A stretch of 64,000 bases of DNA from contig NZ_JBHYGL010000014.1 of NCBI RefSeq assembly GCF_051859025.1, forward strand, positions 52,965 to 116,964, in the 5' to 3' direction. The number at the start of each line of letters is the position of its first letter. Within the stretch, counting starts at the first letter, position 1. This document shows positions 35,487-42,667 of this stretch, in pieces. This DNA comes from Falsiroseomonas sp051859025 (GTDB lineage: Bacteria > Pseudomonadota > Alphaproteobacteria > Acetobacterales > Acetobacteraceae). Under the pieces are notes generated by a model. That model made no database searches. It was not told where the DNA came from and saw only the letters and a list, made by a program, of their open reading frames with translations. The position numbers and the translations under genes are program-made.

Positions 35487-36299
35487 TCAGCTGCCAACCT
35501 TCAGCGTGCTCGTCAGCCCGCGCAGGCAGGCCAGGATCGACAGCGGCGTGATCTTGCCGGTGCGGGGGTTCTCCTCGCTCGGCACGTTCTCGATCGTCAT
35601 GGTCAGGCGCGCGCTCGCGGCTTCCACGCGGATGGTGTGGGTGTTGCGCGTCACATGCGGGTCCGCCCAGATCTCGATCGTCGTGCGCTGCGGGCCGATG
35701 CCGGCCAGCGCCAGCGCGGCGGCGACGTTGACGTTCGCGGGAAAACCCTGGGCGGCGTCGAAGGCGTTCCCCTTGAAGATCAGCTTCTTCTCGTCCTTCA
35801 CGGCCAGCACATCGATGCCGTGCTGTTCGAGGTAGGGCGCGCCGACCAGGCCGCGGGGGGGCTTGCGCGTCTCGATGGTGACGGAGGCGACATCCCCTTC
35901 CGCCGCGGCACGAACGGCATCGAGGCCAAGCAGCGCGCCGGTGGGGACGATGATGCGGGCGCCGGTTTCGCGGGCGCGCTCCACCAGGTGCATGCGCGGC
36001 AGCAGGGCGCCGACGCTGCTGGGGACGAAGATGCGCCCGGCCTCAATGGCGGCGGTCGCGACTTCCTCGAACACCGAGGCGGGGGCTGCTTCGACGACGA
36101 TGTCGGCGGCGGCGAGTTCGGCGAGGGAGACGATGGGCGGCTGCGTCTTGAAGCCGGCCAGATTGGCGCGCGCCTTGGCGTGGTCCCGCGCGGAGACGGC
36201 GTGGAGCTTCAGGCCTTCCACGCCCGCATCCAGCGCGCGGGCCAGATGCAGGCCGATGGCGCCGAGGCCGGCGATTCCGACGGTGAGTTCACGAGCCAT
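35487..36299 (-). CDS. Aspartate dehydrogenase-like protein
   Basis: 270 residues. The NAD-binding motif is VGIAGLGAIGLHLARAL. VVEAAPASVFEEV, the IIVPTGALLGLDAVRAAAEG segment, NAFDAAQGFPANVNVAAALALAGIG, and ADPHVTRNTHTIRVEA with the expected catalytic His are typical of L-aspartate dehydrogenase (NadX-type). The family makes iminoaspartate, which can feed NAD synthesis. No nadA/nadC is adjacent, so the physiological route is open. Confidence 0.85.
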   Translation of the reverse strand: MARELTVGIAGLGAIGLHLARALDAGVEGLKLHAVSARDHAKARANLAGFKTQPPIVSLAELAAADIVVEAAPASVFEEVATAAIEAGRIFVPSSVGALLPRMHLVERARETGARIIVPTGALLGLDAVRAAAEGDVASVTIETRKPPRGLVGAPYLEQHGIDVLAVKDEKKLIFKGNAFDAAQGFPANVNVAAALALAGIGPQRTTIEIWADPHVTRNTHTIRVEAASARLTMTIENVPSEENPRTGKITPLSILACLRGLTSTLKVGS

Positions 36300-36341
36300 G
36301 GCGGGTCCTCCTGGTGATTGGCGCCCGCTAGCACGGACCGA

Positions 36342-37022
36342 TCAGCGCCGGAACCAGCGCAGCACGTCGAGCAGCGTGACGAGCGCCGCGGCGACGTAGG
36401 TGAAGGCGGCGGCGCGCAGCACGCGGCGGGCCTCCGGCATGTCCTCGGCCGGCAGGTAGCCGCCCTGTTCCAGCACGGGCAGCGCCTTGCCGAAGCTGGC
36501 GTCGAGTTCGACCGGCAGCGTCACCGCATGGATCGCGACGCGCAGCGACAGCAGCGCGACGATGGCGGCGATCTGGAGGGCGATGAAGGCCGGCGAATGG
36601 ACGACGAGGACCAGCAGCGGGATGGTCGCCATGACGATCTGGGCGATGCGGAAGACCGGTGCCACCACCTGCACCAGCGCCTGGCGGCGGCGGAAGCCGG
36701 GCTCGCCGCGGTCATGCTGGACGGCGTGCGCGACCTCATGCGTCGCGACCGCCACGGCGGCGATGGATCGGCCGGCGTAGTGGGGCGGCGTCAGGCGGAC
36801 GATTCGCGCATCAGGGTCGTAGTGGTCGCCATCGGGCGTTTCCTCCACGCGCACCGCCCGCAGCCCGGCCTCGTCCAGCAGATGCCGGGCGAGGTCGGCG
36901 CCGGTGCCGGGCAGGTCCGGGCGATCCGCCTGGGCGCGGGAGAGCACGTGGCGGATCCACAGCTGCGGGCCGAAGATGAGGGCCAGCAGCAGCACGCCGC
37001 CCAGGATGACGAGGATCACCAT
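36342..37022 (-). CDS. Membrane zinc metallopeptidase (YugP-like)
   Basis: 226 residues with an N-terminal transmembrane helix and two or three more near the C-terminus. The zinc motif HExxH is HEVAH in AVATHEVAHAVQH (about residue 94). DHYDPDARIVRLTPPHYAGRSIAAVAVA precedes it and VELDASFGKALPVLEQGGYL follows, the pattern of the neutral zinc metallopeptidase family PF04298. The role may be membrane-protein quality control, but this is not established. It precedes the SDR gene by 18 bp on the same strand. Confidence 0.9.
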   Translation of the reverse strand: MVILVILGGVLLLALIFGPQLWIRHVLSRAQADRPDLPGTGADLARHLLDEAGLRAVRVEETPDGDHYDPDARIVRLTPPHYAGRSIAAVAVATHEVAHAVQHDRGEPGFRRRQALVQVVAPVFRIAQIVMATIPLLVLVVHSPAFIALQIAAIVALLSLRVAIHAVTLPVELDASFGKALPVLEQGGYLPAEDMPEARRVLRAAAFTYVAAALVTLLDVLRWFRR

Positions 37023-37040
37023 CCCGGGCGGGCGCCTGGT

Positions 37041-37826
37041 TCAGACGACGGGGCTGCGGCCGCCATCGACGTTGATGGCCGTGCCGGTGATGTAGCCGGC
37101 ATTCTCGCTGGCGAGGAAAGTGGCGAGGGAGGCGAATTCCTCCGCCTTGCCGATGCGGCCGAGCGGCACGCCCTTGCCCTGTTCGGCCTTCCAGTCTTCC
37201 CAGGAAATGCCGCGCGGGTCGGCCGCGTGGCGGCGCACCCATTGGTCGCTTTCGATGATGCCGACGAGCATGCCATTGACGAGGATGTTGTGGGGCGCGC
37301 CCTCCCCCGCAAGCACCTTCGTCAGCGCCATGCCCGCGGCGCGGGAGACGGCGGTGGGCGCGCCCTGGGCGGCGGGCGCCTTGGCGCCGGTGTTCAGCAC
37401 GTTGATAATCCGCCCCCAGCGGCGTTCCTGCATGCCGGGCCACACCGCGCGCGTCAGCCGGATGGCGGCGAAGAGCTTGAGGTCGAGGTCCGCCTGCCAG
37501 AGCGCGTCATCCACCTTCATGAACGGCCCGCGCTGGCTGGTGCCGGCGTTGTTCACCAGGATGTCGATGGGCCCGAGTTCGGCAGCGGCCGTGGCGGCGG
37601 CGCGGGCGCAGCCTTCGGCGGTGCCGACATCGGCCGAGATGGCCGCCACGCGGGCGCCCTGGAATTTTGCCGTTATGCCCGCCTTCGCGGTCGCCAGGGC
37701 TTCGTCCCCCCGCGCGACCAGCGCGACGGAGGCCCCCGATTCGACGAAATGGGTGGCGATGGCGAGGCCGAGGCCCTTGGAGCCGCCGGTGATGAGCGCC
37801 ACGCGCCCATCGAGCCTGATCTGCAT
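37041..37826 (-). CDS. SDR-family protein lacking the canonical YxxxK
   Basis: 261 residues from the ATG at 37826. The cofactor motif is TGGSKGLGLAIA, with NNAG in ILVNNAGTSQRG and the C-terminal AGYITGTAINVDGG. Where most SDRs have S-x12-Y-x3-K, this has NVLNTGAKAPAAQGAPTAVSRAAG: the Tyr position is replaced and the Lys is Arg. Binding of NAD(P) is likely; normal oxidoreductase chemistry is doubtful. Related variants of this subclass are known, so this is not necessarily decay. Confidence 0.85.
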   Translation of the reverse strand: MQIRLDGRVALITGGSKGLGLAIATHFVESGASVALVARGDEALATAKAGITAKFQGARVAAISADVGTAEGCARAAATAAAELGPIDILVNNAGTSQRGPFMKVDDALWQADLDLKLFAAIRLTRAVWPGMQERRWGRIINVLNTGAKAPAAQGAPTAVSRAAGMALTKVLAGEGAPHNILVNGMLVGIIESDQWVRRHAADPRGISWEDWKAEQGKGVPLGRIGKAEEFASLATFLASENAGYITGTAINVDGGRSPVV

Positions 37827-37888
37827 GTCTGGTGTCCCCCCGGGATTATCCGGGGGGGAAGGTATCCCCCCGGCGGGGGAAGGGCGAG

Positions 37889-37965
37889 TGGGGCGATCGA
37901 CGGGGCTCGAACCCGCGACATCCAAGACCACAACCTGGCGCTCTACCAGCTGAGCTACGACCGCC
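37889..37965 (-). tRNA. tRNA-His (anticodon GTG)
   Basis: A complete cloverleaf on the minus strand. The acceptor stem is GCGGTCG/CGATCGC, with the His-specific extra 5' G opposite discriminator C. The D arm is GCTCAGCTGGTAGAGC, the anticodon stem-loop is CCAGG-TTGTGGT-CTTGG with GTG in the loop, the T arm carries TTCGAGC, and a CCA end is encoded. No integrase or duplicated 3' end was seen next to it. Confidence 0.95.
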
Positions 37966-38040
37966 ACACGCCTTGCCCGGGGTGGAGCCCGGGCGGCGGG
38001 TGATAAGGCCGAGGGGGGCTTTGCGTCAACAGGGGGGGTT

Positions 38041-39234
38041 CTACCCGGCTGCGGCGCGGACGCCCCCGGCACGGCTGGCGATCCAGGCCTCCATGCGGGC
38101 CAGGGCCGCATCGATCACCGCATCGCCCTTGCAGAAGGCGAAGCGGGCGTAGTGGTTGGGCGCGTCGGCGCTGGCGTAGAAGGCCGTCACGGGGATGGCC
38201 GTGACCTTGGCCTCGATCGTCAGGGCCCGGCAGAAGGCGACGTCGTCGCCGTTGAAGCCCAAAGGCCGGAAATCGGTCGTGATGAAGTAGCTGCCCTGGG
38301 TCGGCAGCACGCCGAAGCCGAGGCGCGAGAGCCCCGCCGCCAGGCGGTCCCGCTTGGCCTGGAGGGAGGAGGACAGGCCCTCGAAATAGGCATCGTCCTT
38401 GGCGAGCCCAACGGCCACGCCGCGCTGCAGGTTGGGCGGCGTGGTGAAGGTGAGGTTCTGGTGCGCCTTGGTGACATTGGGCGCGAGCGAGCGGTCGCAG
38501 GTGACGTAGCCGATCTTCCAGCCCGTCAGGCTGAAGGTCTTGCCGGCGGACCCCACCCGCATGCAGCGTTCCCGCATGCCCGGCAGCGTCATCAGCGGGA
38601 TGTGCTTCCAGCCGTCGAAGGTCAGGTGTTCATAGACCTCGTCGCAGACGGCGTAGCAGTCATGCTTCTGGACCAGGTCCGCGATGAAGGCGAGTTCGGC
38701 CGCGGTGAAGACCTTCGACGTCGGGTTCATCGGTGTGTTGAGCAGGATGGCCTTGGTCTTGGGCCCGAAGGCGGCGGCCAATTCAGCCCGGGGAAGTTCC
38801 CATTTCGGCGGCGTCAGGCGAACCAGCTTGGGGATGGCGCCCAGCAGCTTCACCACCGGCAGGTAGGTGTCATAGAGCGGCTCGATCAGCACGCATTCGT
38901 CGCCGGGGTTCAGCACGGCCATGAGGCAGGCGGTGATCGCCTCCGTCGCGCCGGAGGTGACGACGACCTCGGCATTCGGATCGACCTCGATCCCGTAGAA
39001 GCGCTTGTTGGCGGCGGCGACGGCCTGGCGCAGTTCGGGCGCGCCGGACATCGGGGGATACTGGTTGCGGCCGTCGAGCAGGGCGGCGGCGGCGGCGTGG
39101 ATGACATCCGCGGGGCCGTCATAATCCGGGAAGCCCTGGCCGAGATTGATGGCGCCGTGTTCGTTGGCCAGCGCGGACATCACCGTGAAGATCGTGGTGC
39201 CGGTGGCGGAGAGCAGGTCGTTCTGGGGCTTCAC
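38041..39234 (-). CDS. Class I/II aminotransferase (methionine/kynurenine aminotransferase type)
   Basis: 397 residues from a GTG at 39234 preceded by GAGG. Features are NLGQGFPDYDGPADVIHAAAAAL, YPPMSGAPELRQAVA, VTSGATEAITACLMAVLNPGDE, NTPMNPTSKVF, the CDEVYEHLTFDGWKH segment, and the PLP Lys in GSAGKTFSLTGWKIGY. This matches YbdL/CCBL-like transaminases (methionine, kynurenine, glutamine keto acids). An ATG at 39270 is possible but has a poor ribosome site. It is divergent from glnB. Confidence 0.88.
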   Translation of the reverse strand: MKPQNDLLSATGTTIFTVMSALANEHGAINLGQGFPDYDGPADVIHAAAAALLDGRNQYPPMSGAPELRQAVAAANKRFYGIEVDPNAEVVVTSGATEAITACLMAVLNPGDECVLIEPLYDTYLPVVKLLGAIPKLVRLTPPKWELPRAELAAAFGPKTKAILLNTPMNPTSKVFTAAELAFIADLVQKHDCYAVCDEVYEHLTFDGWKHIPLMTLPGMRERCMRVGSAGKTFSLTGWKIGYVTCDRSLAPNVTKAHQNLTFTTPPNLQRGVAVGLAKDDAYFEGLSSSLQAKRDRLAAGLSRLGFGVLPTQGSYFITTDFRPLGFNGDDVAFCRALTIEAKVTAIPVTAFYASADAPNHYARFAFCKGDAVIDAALARMEAWIASRAGGVRAAAG

Positions 39235-39580
39235 GTCGGTGCCTCGGGGTATGGCGGGTGGTGACCGCATAGCATGCGCGGCGGGTTCGGCGAGGGATGA
39301 TGGGAGGGGTGGGCCGGAGGCGCAATGTCGCGGCGGGCGAAAGCCCGTTTTTTGGGCGAATTGCACAATGCAAGGGCTATTTTTCTCCTACCCCCCCTAG
39401 AATCCGCCTCCGGCGGCGTTGCCGGGGTGGCACGTGCCATGCAAAACGACGCGCAGCAGGAGCGCCTGCACAGCCGCGGCCGCAAGGCCGAGGCAGGCCA
39501 GCGGGCCGGACCCGCCGGTGTGGCGGGCGCCGGGGGGAATGAGCGCACGCAACTCAGACGCGTGCGGAGCGACGGAGCCG
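39235..39580 (+). promoter_or_regulatory. glnB upstream region with intrinsic-terminator-like hairpin
   Basis: This 346-bp gap has no ORF I trust. It holds CGGGC-GAAA-GCCCG followed by six T (39334-39353), an intrinsic-terminator shape on the plus strand, although no rightward gene ends here. Next is the inverted repeat TTGCA-CAA-TGCAA (about 39360-39372), which resembles an NtrC half-site pair, then the sigma-54 promoter. A short RNA ending at the terminator is possible. Confidence 0.45.
39428..39443 (+). promoter_or_regulatory. Sigma-54 (-24/-12) promoter of glnB-glnA
   Basis: TGGCACGTGCCATGCA places GG at -24 and GC at -12 with exactly 10 bp between them, agreeing with TGGCAC-N5-TTGCW at all but one base. 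It lies 138 bp before glnB. RpoN/NtrC control under nitrogen limitation is the standard arrangement for this operon. Confidence 0.75.
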
Positions 39581-39919
39581 ATGAAGAAGATCGAGGCCAT
39601 CATCAAGCCCTTCAAACTCGACGAGGTGAAGGACGCGCTGCACGAGATCGGCCTGCAGGGGCTGACGGTCGTGGAGGCCAAGGGATTCGGCCGGCAGAAG
39701 GGCCATACCGAACTGTACCGCGGCGCCGAATACGTCGTGGACTTCCTGCCCAAGGTGAAGATCGAGGTCGTCTGCCCGGATGAGCTGCTGGACCGCGCGA
39801 TCGAGGCGATCACGCAGGCCGCGCGCACGGGCCGGATCGGCGACGGCAAGATCTTCATCAGCGACGTGCAGGAAGTGATCCGCATCCGCACCGGCGAACG
39901 GGGCGAGGACGCGGTCTGA
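39581..39919 (+). CDS. glnB: Nitrogen regulatory protein P-II
   Basis: 112 residues, the exact P-II length. MKKIEAIIKPFKLDEVKDAL starts the protein. The T-loop GRQKGHTELYRGAEYVVDFLPK carries the uridylylation site Tyr51, and the C-terminal signature IGDGKIFISDVQEVIRIRTGERG follows. It senses ATP/ADP and 2-oxoglutarate and controls GlnE and NtrB. It precedes glnA by 226 bp, the usual alphaproteobacterial order. Confidence 0.97.
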   Translation: MKKIEAIIKPFKLDEVKDALHEIGLQGLTVVEAKGFGRQKGHTELYRGAEYVVDFLPKVKIEVVCPDELLDRAIEAITQAARTGRIGDGKIFISDVQEVIRIRTGERGEDAV

Positions 39920-40145
39920 GACCAGCGTCCGGGCCGTCCTTGGCGGCCCGGGCCAGGCAATGCCATCCGGCCCGCAAAAGCGGGCCGGGGGGAGACGGGC
40001 CGGACCGGCAGCAATGCCGGGGAAGGCTGGCTGGATCGCCGGGAGCCCCCTCTGGGGGGTCGGCACGATCCGGGCGCGCGGTGGGGACCGGTAACGCCGC
40101 GCGGCACAGGGACCGGGGTTGAGCACGGAAACAGGACCACACACG
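39920..40145 (+). other. glnB-glnA intercistronic region with hairpins
   Basis: 226 bp without an ORF. It contains stems CGGCCCGC-AAAA-GCGGGCCG (about 39970-39989) and CCCCC-TCT-GGGGG, and another GC-rich pair just after glnB. These could modulate the glnA level relative to glnB by processing or attenuation. A separate glnA promoter may lie here, but none is convincing. Confidence 0.4.
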
Positions 40146-41585
40146 ATGGCGAAGAAGCCGGCAGCCGGGGGCGCCAATGCCGCCGTCTCCAAGGTCATGG
40201 ACATGATCAAGGAGCACAGCGTCGAATACGTCGACTTCCGCTTCACCGATCCGCGCGGCAAGTGGCAGCACACCGCGCAGCACGTCTCCACGATCGATGA
40301 GGACGTGTTCACCGACGGCATCATGTTCGATGGCTCCTCCATCGCCGGCTGGAAGGCGATCAACGAGTCCGACATGATCCTCATGCCGGATGCCTCCACC
40401 GCCGTCATGGATCCCTTCGCGGCCAAGCCGCAGATGATCCTGTTCTGCGACATCGTGGAGCCCTCTACGGGCCAGATGTACTCCCGCGACCCGCGCTCCA
40501 CCGCGAAGCGCGCCGAGGCGTACCTGAAGTCCACGGGCATCGGCGACACCGCCTTCTTCGGCCCGGAAGCCGAGTTCTTCGTGTTCGACAGCGTGAAGTT
40601 CGGCACGGGCGGCAATTTCGGCCACTACATGCTGGAGTCGATCGAAGGCCCCGGCGCCAACATGAAGGACTACCCGGAAGGCAACATGGGCCATCGCCCT
40701 GTCGTCAAGGGTGGCTACTTCCCCGTCCCGCCGGTGGACAGCGAGACCGACCTGCGCGCCGAAATGCTCTCCACGATGGGCGAGATGGGCCTGCCGATCG
40801 AGAAGCATCACCATGAGGTCGCGCAGTCCCAGCACGAGCTCGGCACCAAGTTCGGCCCGCTGGTCGAACAGGCCGACTTCATGCAGATCTACAAGTACTG
40901 CGTGCACAACGTCGCCCACAGCTACGGCAAGACGGCGACCTTCATGCCGAAGCCGATCTATGGCGACAACGGCAGCGGCATGCACGTCCACCAGTCCATC
41001 TGGAAGAACGGCAAGCCGATCTTCGCGGGCAACGGCTATGCCGACCTGTCCGAGACGGCGCTGTACTACATCGGCGGCATCATCAAGCACGCGAAGGCGC
41101 TGAACGCCTTCACGAACCCGCTGACCAACAGCTACAAGCGCCTCATCCCGGGCTTCGAGGCCCCCGTGCTGCTGGCCTATTCGGCCCGCAACCGCTCCGC
41201 CTCCTGCCGCATCCCCTACGCGACGAGCCCGAAGGCCAAGCGCGTCGAGGTCCGCTTCCCGGATCCGGGTGCGAACCCCTACCTCGCCTTCGCCGCCATG
41301 CTGATGGCCGGCCTCGATGGCATCAAGAACAAGATCCATCCGGGCGAGGCGATGGACAAGGACCTGTACGACCTGCCGCCGGAGGAGCTGAAGGGCATTC
41401 CCACGGTGTGCGGCTCGCTCCGTGAGGCGCTGGGTGCGCTCGCCGCCGACCACGAGTTCCTGCTCGCCGGCGACGTGTTCACCAAGGACCAGATCGAGAG
41501 CTACATCGAGCTGAAGTGGACGGATGTGTACAAGTTCGAACACACCCCGCACCCCGTCGAGTTCGAGATGTACTACTCGGTCTGA
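40146..41585 (+). CDS. glnA: Glutamine synthetase type I
   Basis: 479 residues. The N-terminal beta-grasp region (VEYVDFRFTDPRGKWQH) is followed by MFDGSSIAGWKAINESDMIL, the FFGPEAEFFVFD metal site, KGGYFPVPPVDS, the NGSGMHVHQSIWKNGKP ATP/NH4 region and NRSASCRIPY. The adenylylation site Tyr is at about residue 408 in KDLYDLPPEE. It condenses glutamate and ammonia as a dodecamer and is inhibited by GlnE adenylylation. The start is ATG 40146. An intrinsic terminator follows at 41678. Confidence 0.98.
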   Translation: MAKKPAAGGANAAVSKVMDMIKEHSVEYVDFRFTDPRGKWQHTAQHVSTIDEDVFTDGIMFDGSSIAGWKAINESDMILMPDASTAVMDPFAAKPQMILFCDIVEPSTGQMYSRDPRSTAKRAEAYLKSTGIGDTAFFGPEAEFFVFDSVKFGTGGNFGHYMLESIEGPGANMKDYPEGNMGHRPVVKGGYFPVPPVDSETDLRAEMLSTMGEMGLPIEKHHHEVAQSQHELGTKFGPLVEQADFMQIYKYCVHNVAHSYGKTATFMPKPIYGDNGSGMHVHQSIWKNGKPIFAGNGYADLSETALYYIGGIIKHAKALNAFTNPLTNSYKRLIPGFEAPVLLAYSARNRSASCRIPYATSPKAKRVEVRFPDPGANPYLAFAAMLMAGLDGIKNKIHPGEAMDKDLYDLPPEELKGIPTVCGSLREALGALAADHEFLLAGDVFTKDQIESYIELKWTDVYKFEHTPHPVEFEMYYSV

Positions 41586-41609
41586 CAAGATTTTCCTTGT
41601 CGGAACATT

Positions 41610-41664
41610 CACTTAGGGACACCTGACGTTAGCCGCGACACGCAGCGGCAGGTGTCACTAAGTG
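41610..41664. repeat. Long inverted repeat in the glnA 3' region
   Basis: CACTTAGGGACACCTG (41610-41625) and CAGGTGTCACTAAGTG (41649-41664) pair over 15 of 16 bp around a 23-base loop. It lies between the glnA stop and the intrinsic terminator. It has no T-run itself and may protect the message 3' end or be the stem of a small 3' UTR RNA. Confidence 0.65.
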
Positions 41665-41677
41665 CCTGAAGATGCTG

Positions 41678-41716
41678 GGCCGGATCGCGACATGTCTAAC
41701 GCGATCCGGCCTTTTT
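41678..41716 (+). terminator. Intrinsic terminator of glnB-glnA
   Basis: GGCCGGATCGCG (41678-41689) and CGCGATCCGGCC (41700-41711) are perfect 12-bp complements followed by TTTTT. This is the clearest Rho-independent terminator in the window. Confidence 0.92.
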
Positions 41717-41844
41717 CATGCGCGCCAGAAAGAACAAACCAAGAAAAACATAACGCGAAATCAGAGAATCGGCGAAACATTTCGACGATTTACTCAAATC
41801 GTACATACCCCCGCCCATCATGGCCCGTGGTTTCACCGTGCATC

Positions 41845-42258
41845 GAAGGGGTGGCCCATTCATGCGCAGGCGCTGCGCGCGCCGCCATCGCTGCGTATCA
41901 GGCAGCGCCGGATGGTGACGCGATGAGGGCCATCACTGTTGCAGCCAGACTGACGGAGGATGAGGCGGTGGTGACTGTCAGTGACGCCGCCGGGCCGATC
42001 CCCGAAGCGCTGATGGACCAGGTCTTCGTGCCGTTTGCGCCGATCCGCACCTGGACACCGAGCGGCGGGCTTGGCCTCGCCAAATGCTGGCAGGCGATTC
42101 TTGCCATGGGTGGGCAGGTGACAGTGGCTAATGTCGGCGCAGGCGTCCGCGTCGAGCTTCATTTCGATCAAGCCACCTTGGGCACTGATAGAGGCGAAGG
42201 CCTGACCATGGCATCACCGGTCGTGCATAGGCTCGCTGACAGTTCGTCTCTCTACTGA
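41845..42258 (+). pseudogene. Decayed C-terminal ATPase domain of a sensor histidine kinase
   Basis: Translation from about 41845 gives AAIAAYQAAPDGDAMRAITVAARLTEDEAVVTVSDAAGPIPEALMDQVFVPF, the HATPase_c region of PAS-type sensor kinases, with the G1 box corrupted (SDAAGPIP for DTGPGIP) and the G2 box altered (SGGLGLAKC for GTGLGLS). There is no HisKA domain or His box upstream. The open frame extends to 41662 but enters the glnA terminator, so it is not a native N-terminus. I read it as a remnant left by recombination with the kinase genes to the right. Confidence 0.65.
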
Positions 42259-42363
42259 TCAGGAATGTGCCAGCCTGCGTATGAGTGCTGGCCGAAGGAA
42301 GCCCCTTCACGATCCGACACACCGACAGGTGGACTTGCCCCGCTTTTGTGGACAGTCATTGGG

Positions 42364-42568
42364 TCAGTGACTGTTTGAGAATGCCAGCGGCTGAGGATTC
42401 GTGGGGGATTTTTCGTCCTGGGGAGGAGCCGGGCGCCGCCGATGCTGGTTGCATCGGCAAGTCCGGAGACGCGCCGCAGGCGTGCCTCCGGCACGACCCC
42501 GGCGCGGAAAAGCCCAGCGCGGAAAATCCCAGCGAAACCGACCCGCCGGTGTTCTCAAACGGTCTCTT
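42364..42568. repeat. 205-bp repeat element with terminal inverted repeats (copy 2)
   Basis: It is related over its full length to 8035-8201: the same ends (GTTTGAGAA core), the same central hairpin GCCGATGC/GCATCGGC and the same GGATTTTTCGTCC word. It differs by about 38 extra bp, made of the module at 42473-42495 (GCAGGCGTGCC core) and a tandem duplication of a 15-bp unit (GCGGAAAAGCCCAGC). The inverted ends are more diverged than in copy 1. The flanks (42259-42363 and 42569-42667) have no gene; the left flank has a GTGGACTTGCCCCGCTTTTG word resembling an insertion-sequence end. Confidence 0.72.
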
Positions 42569-42667
42569 GGGCGGTGTCCGCGACACGACCCCACATTCAT
42601 GGCCACCAAGCAACGCGCCTCGGCATCTGGTTTCTGATCGGTATGCGATAGCAACAGATATCAATAC

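Noticed and set aside
37889..37965. Integration site at tRNA-His
   Set aside because: No integrase gene nearby and no duplicated tRNA 3' end seen in the window.
40000..40060. Glutamine riboswitch before glnA
   Set aside because: The GC-rich stems do not show the known glnA/Downstream-peptide motif sequences, which are cyanobacterial. Left as unspecified hairpins.
39858..41612. 584-codon frame antisense to glnA
   Set aside because: Composition artefact of third-position GC in glnA; no start site or motif.
41662..41844. Native N-terminus for the small ATPase-domain ORF
   Set aside because: This part overlaps the glnA terminator and has no similarity to kinase sequences. Only the part from about 41845 is recognisable.
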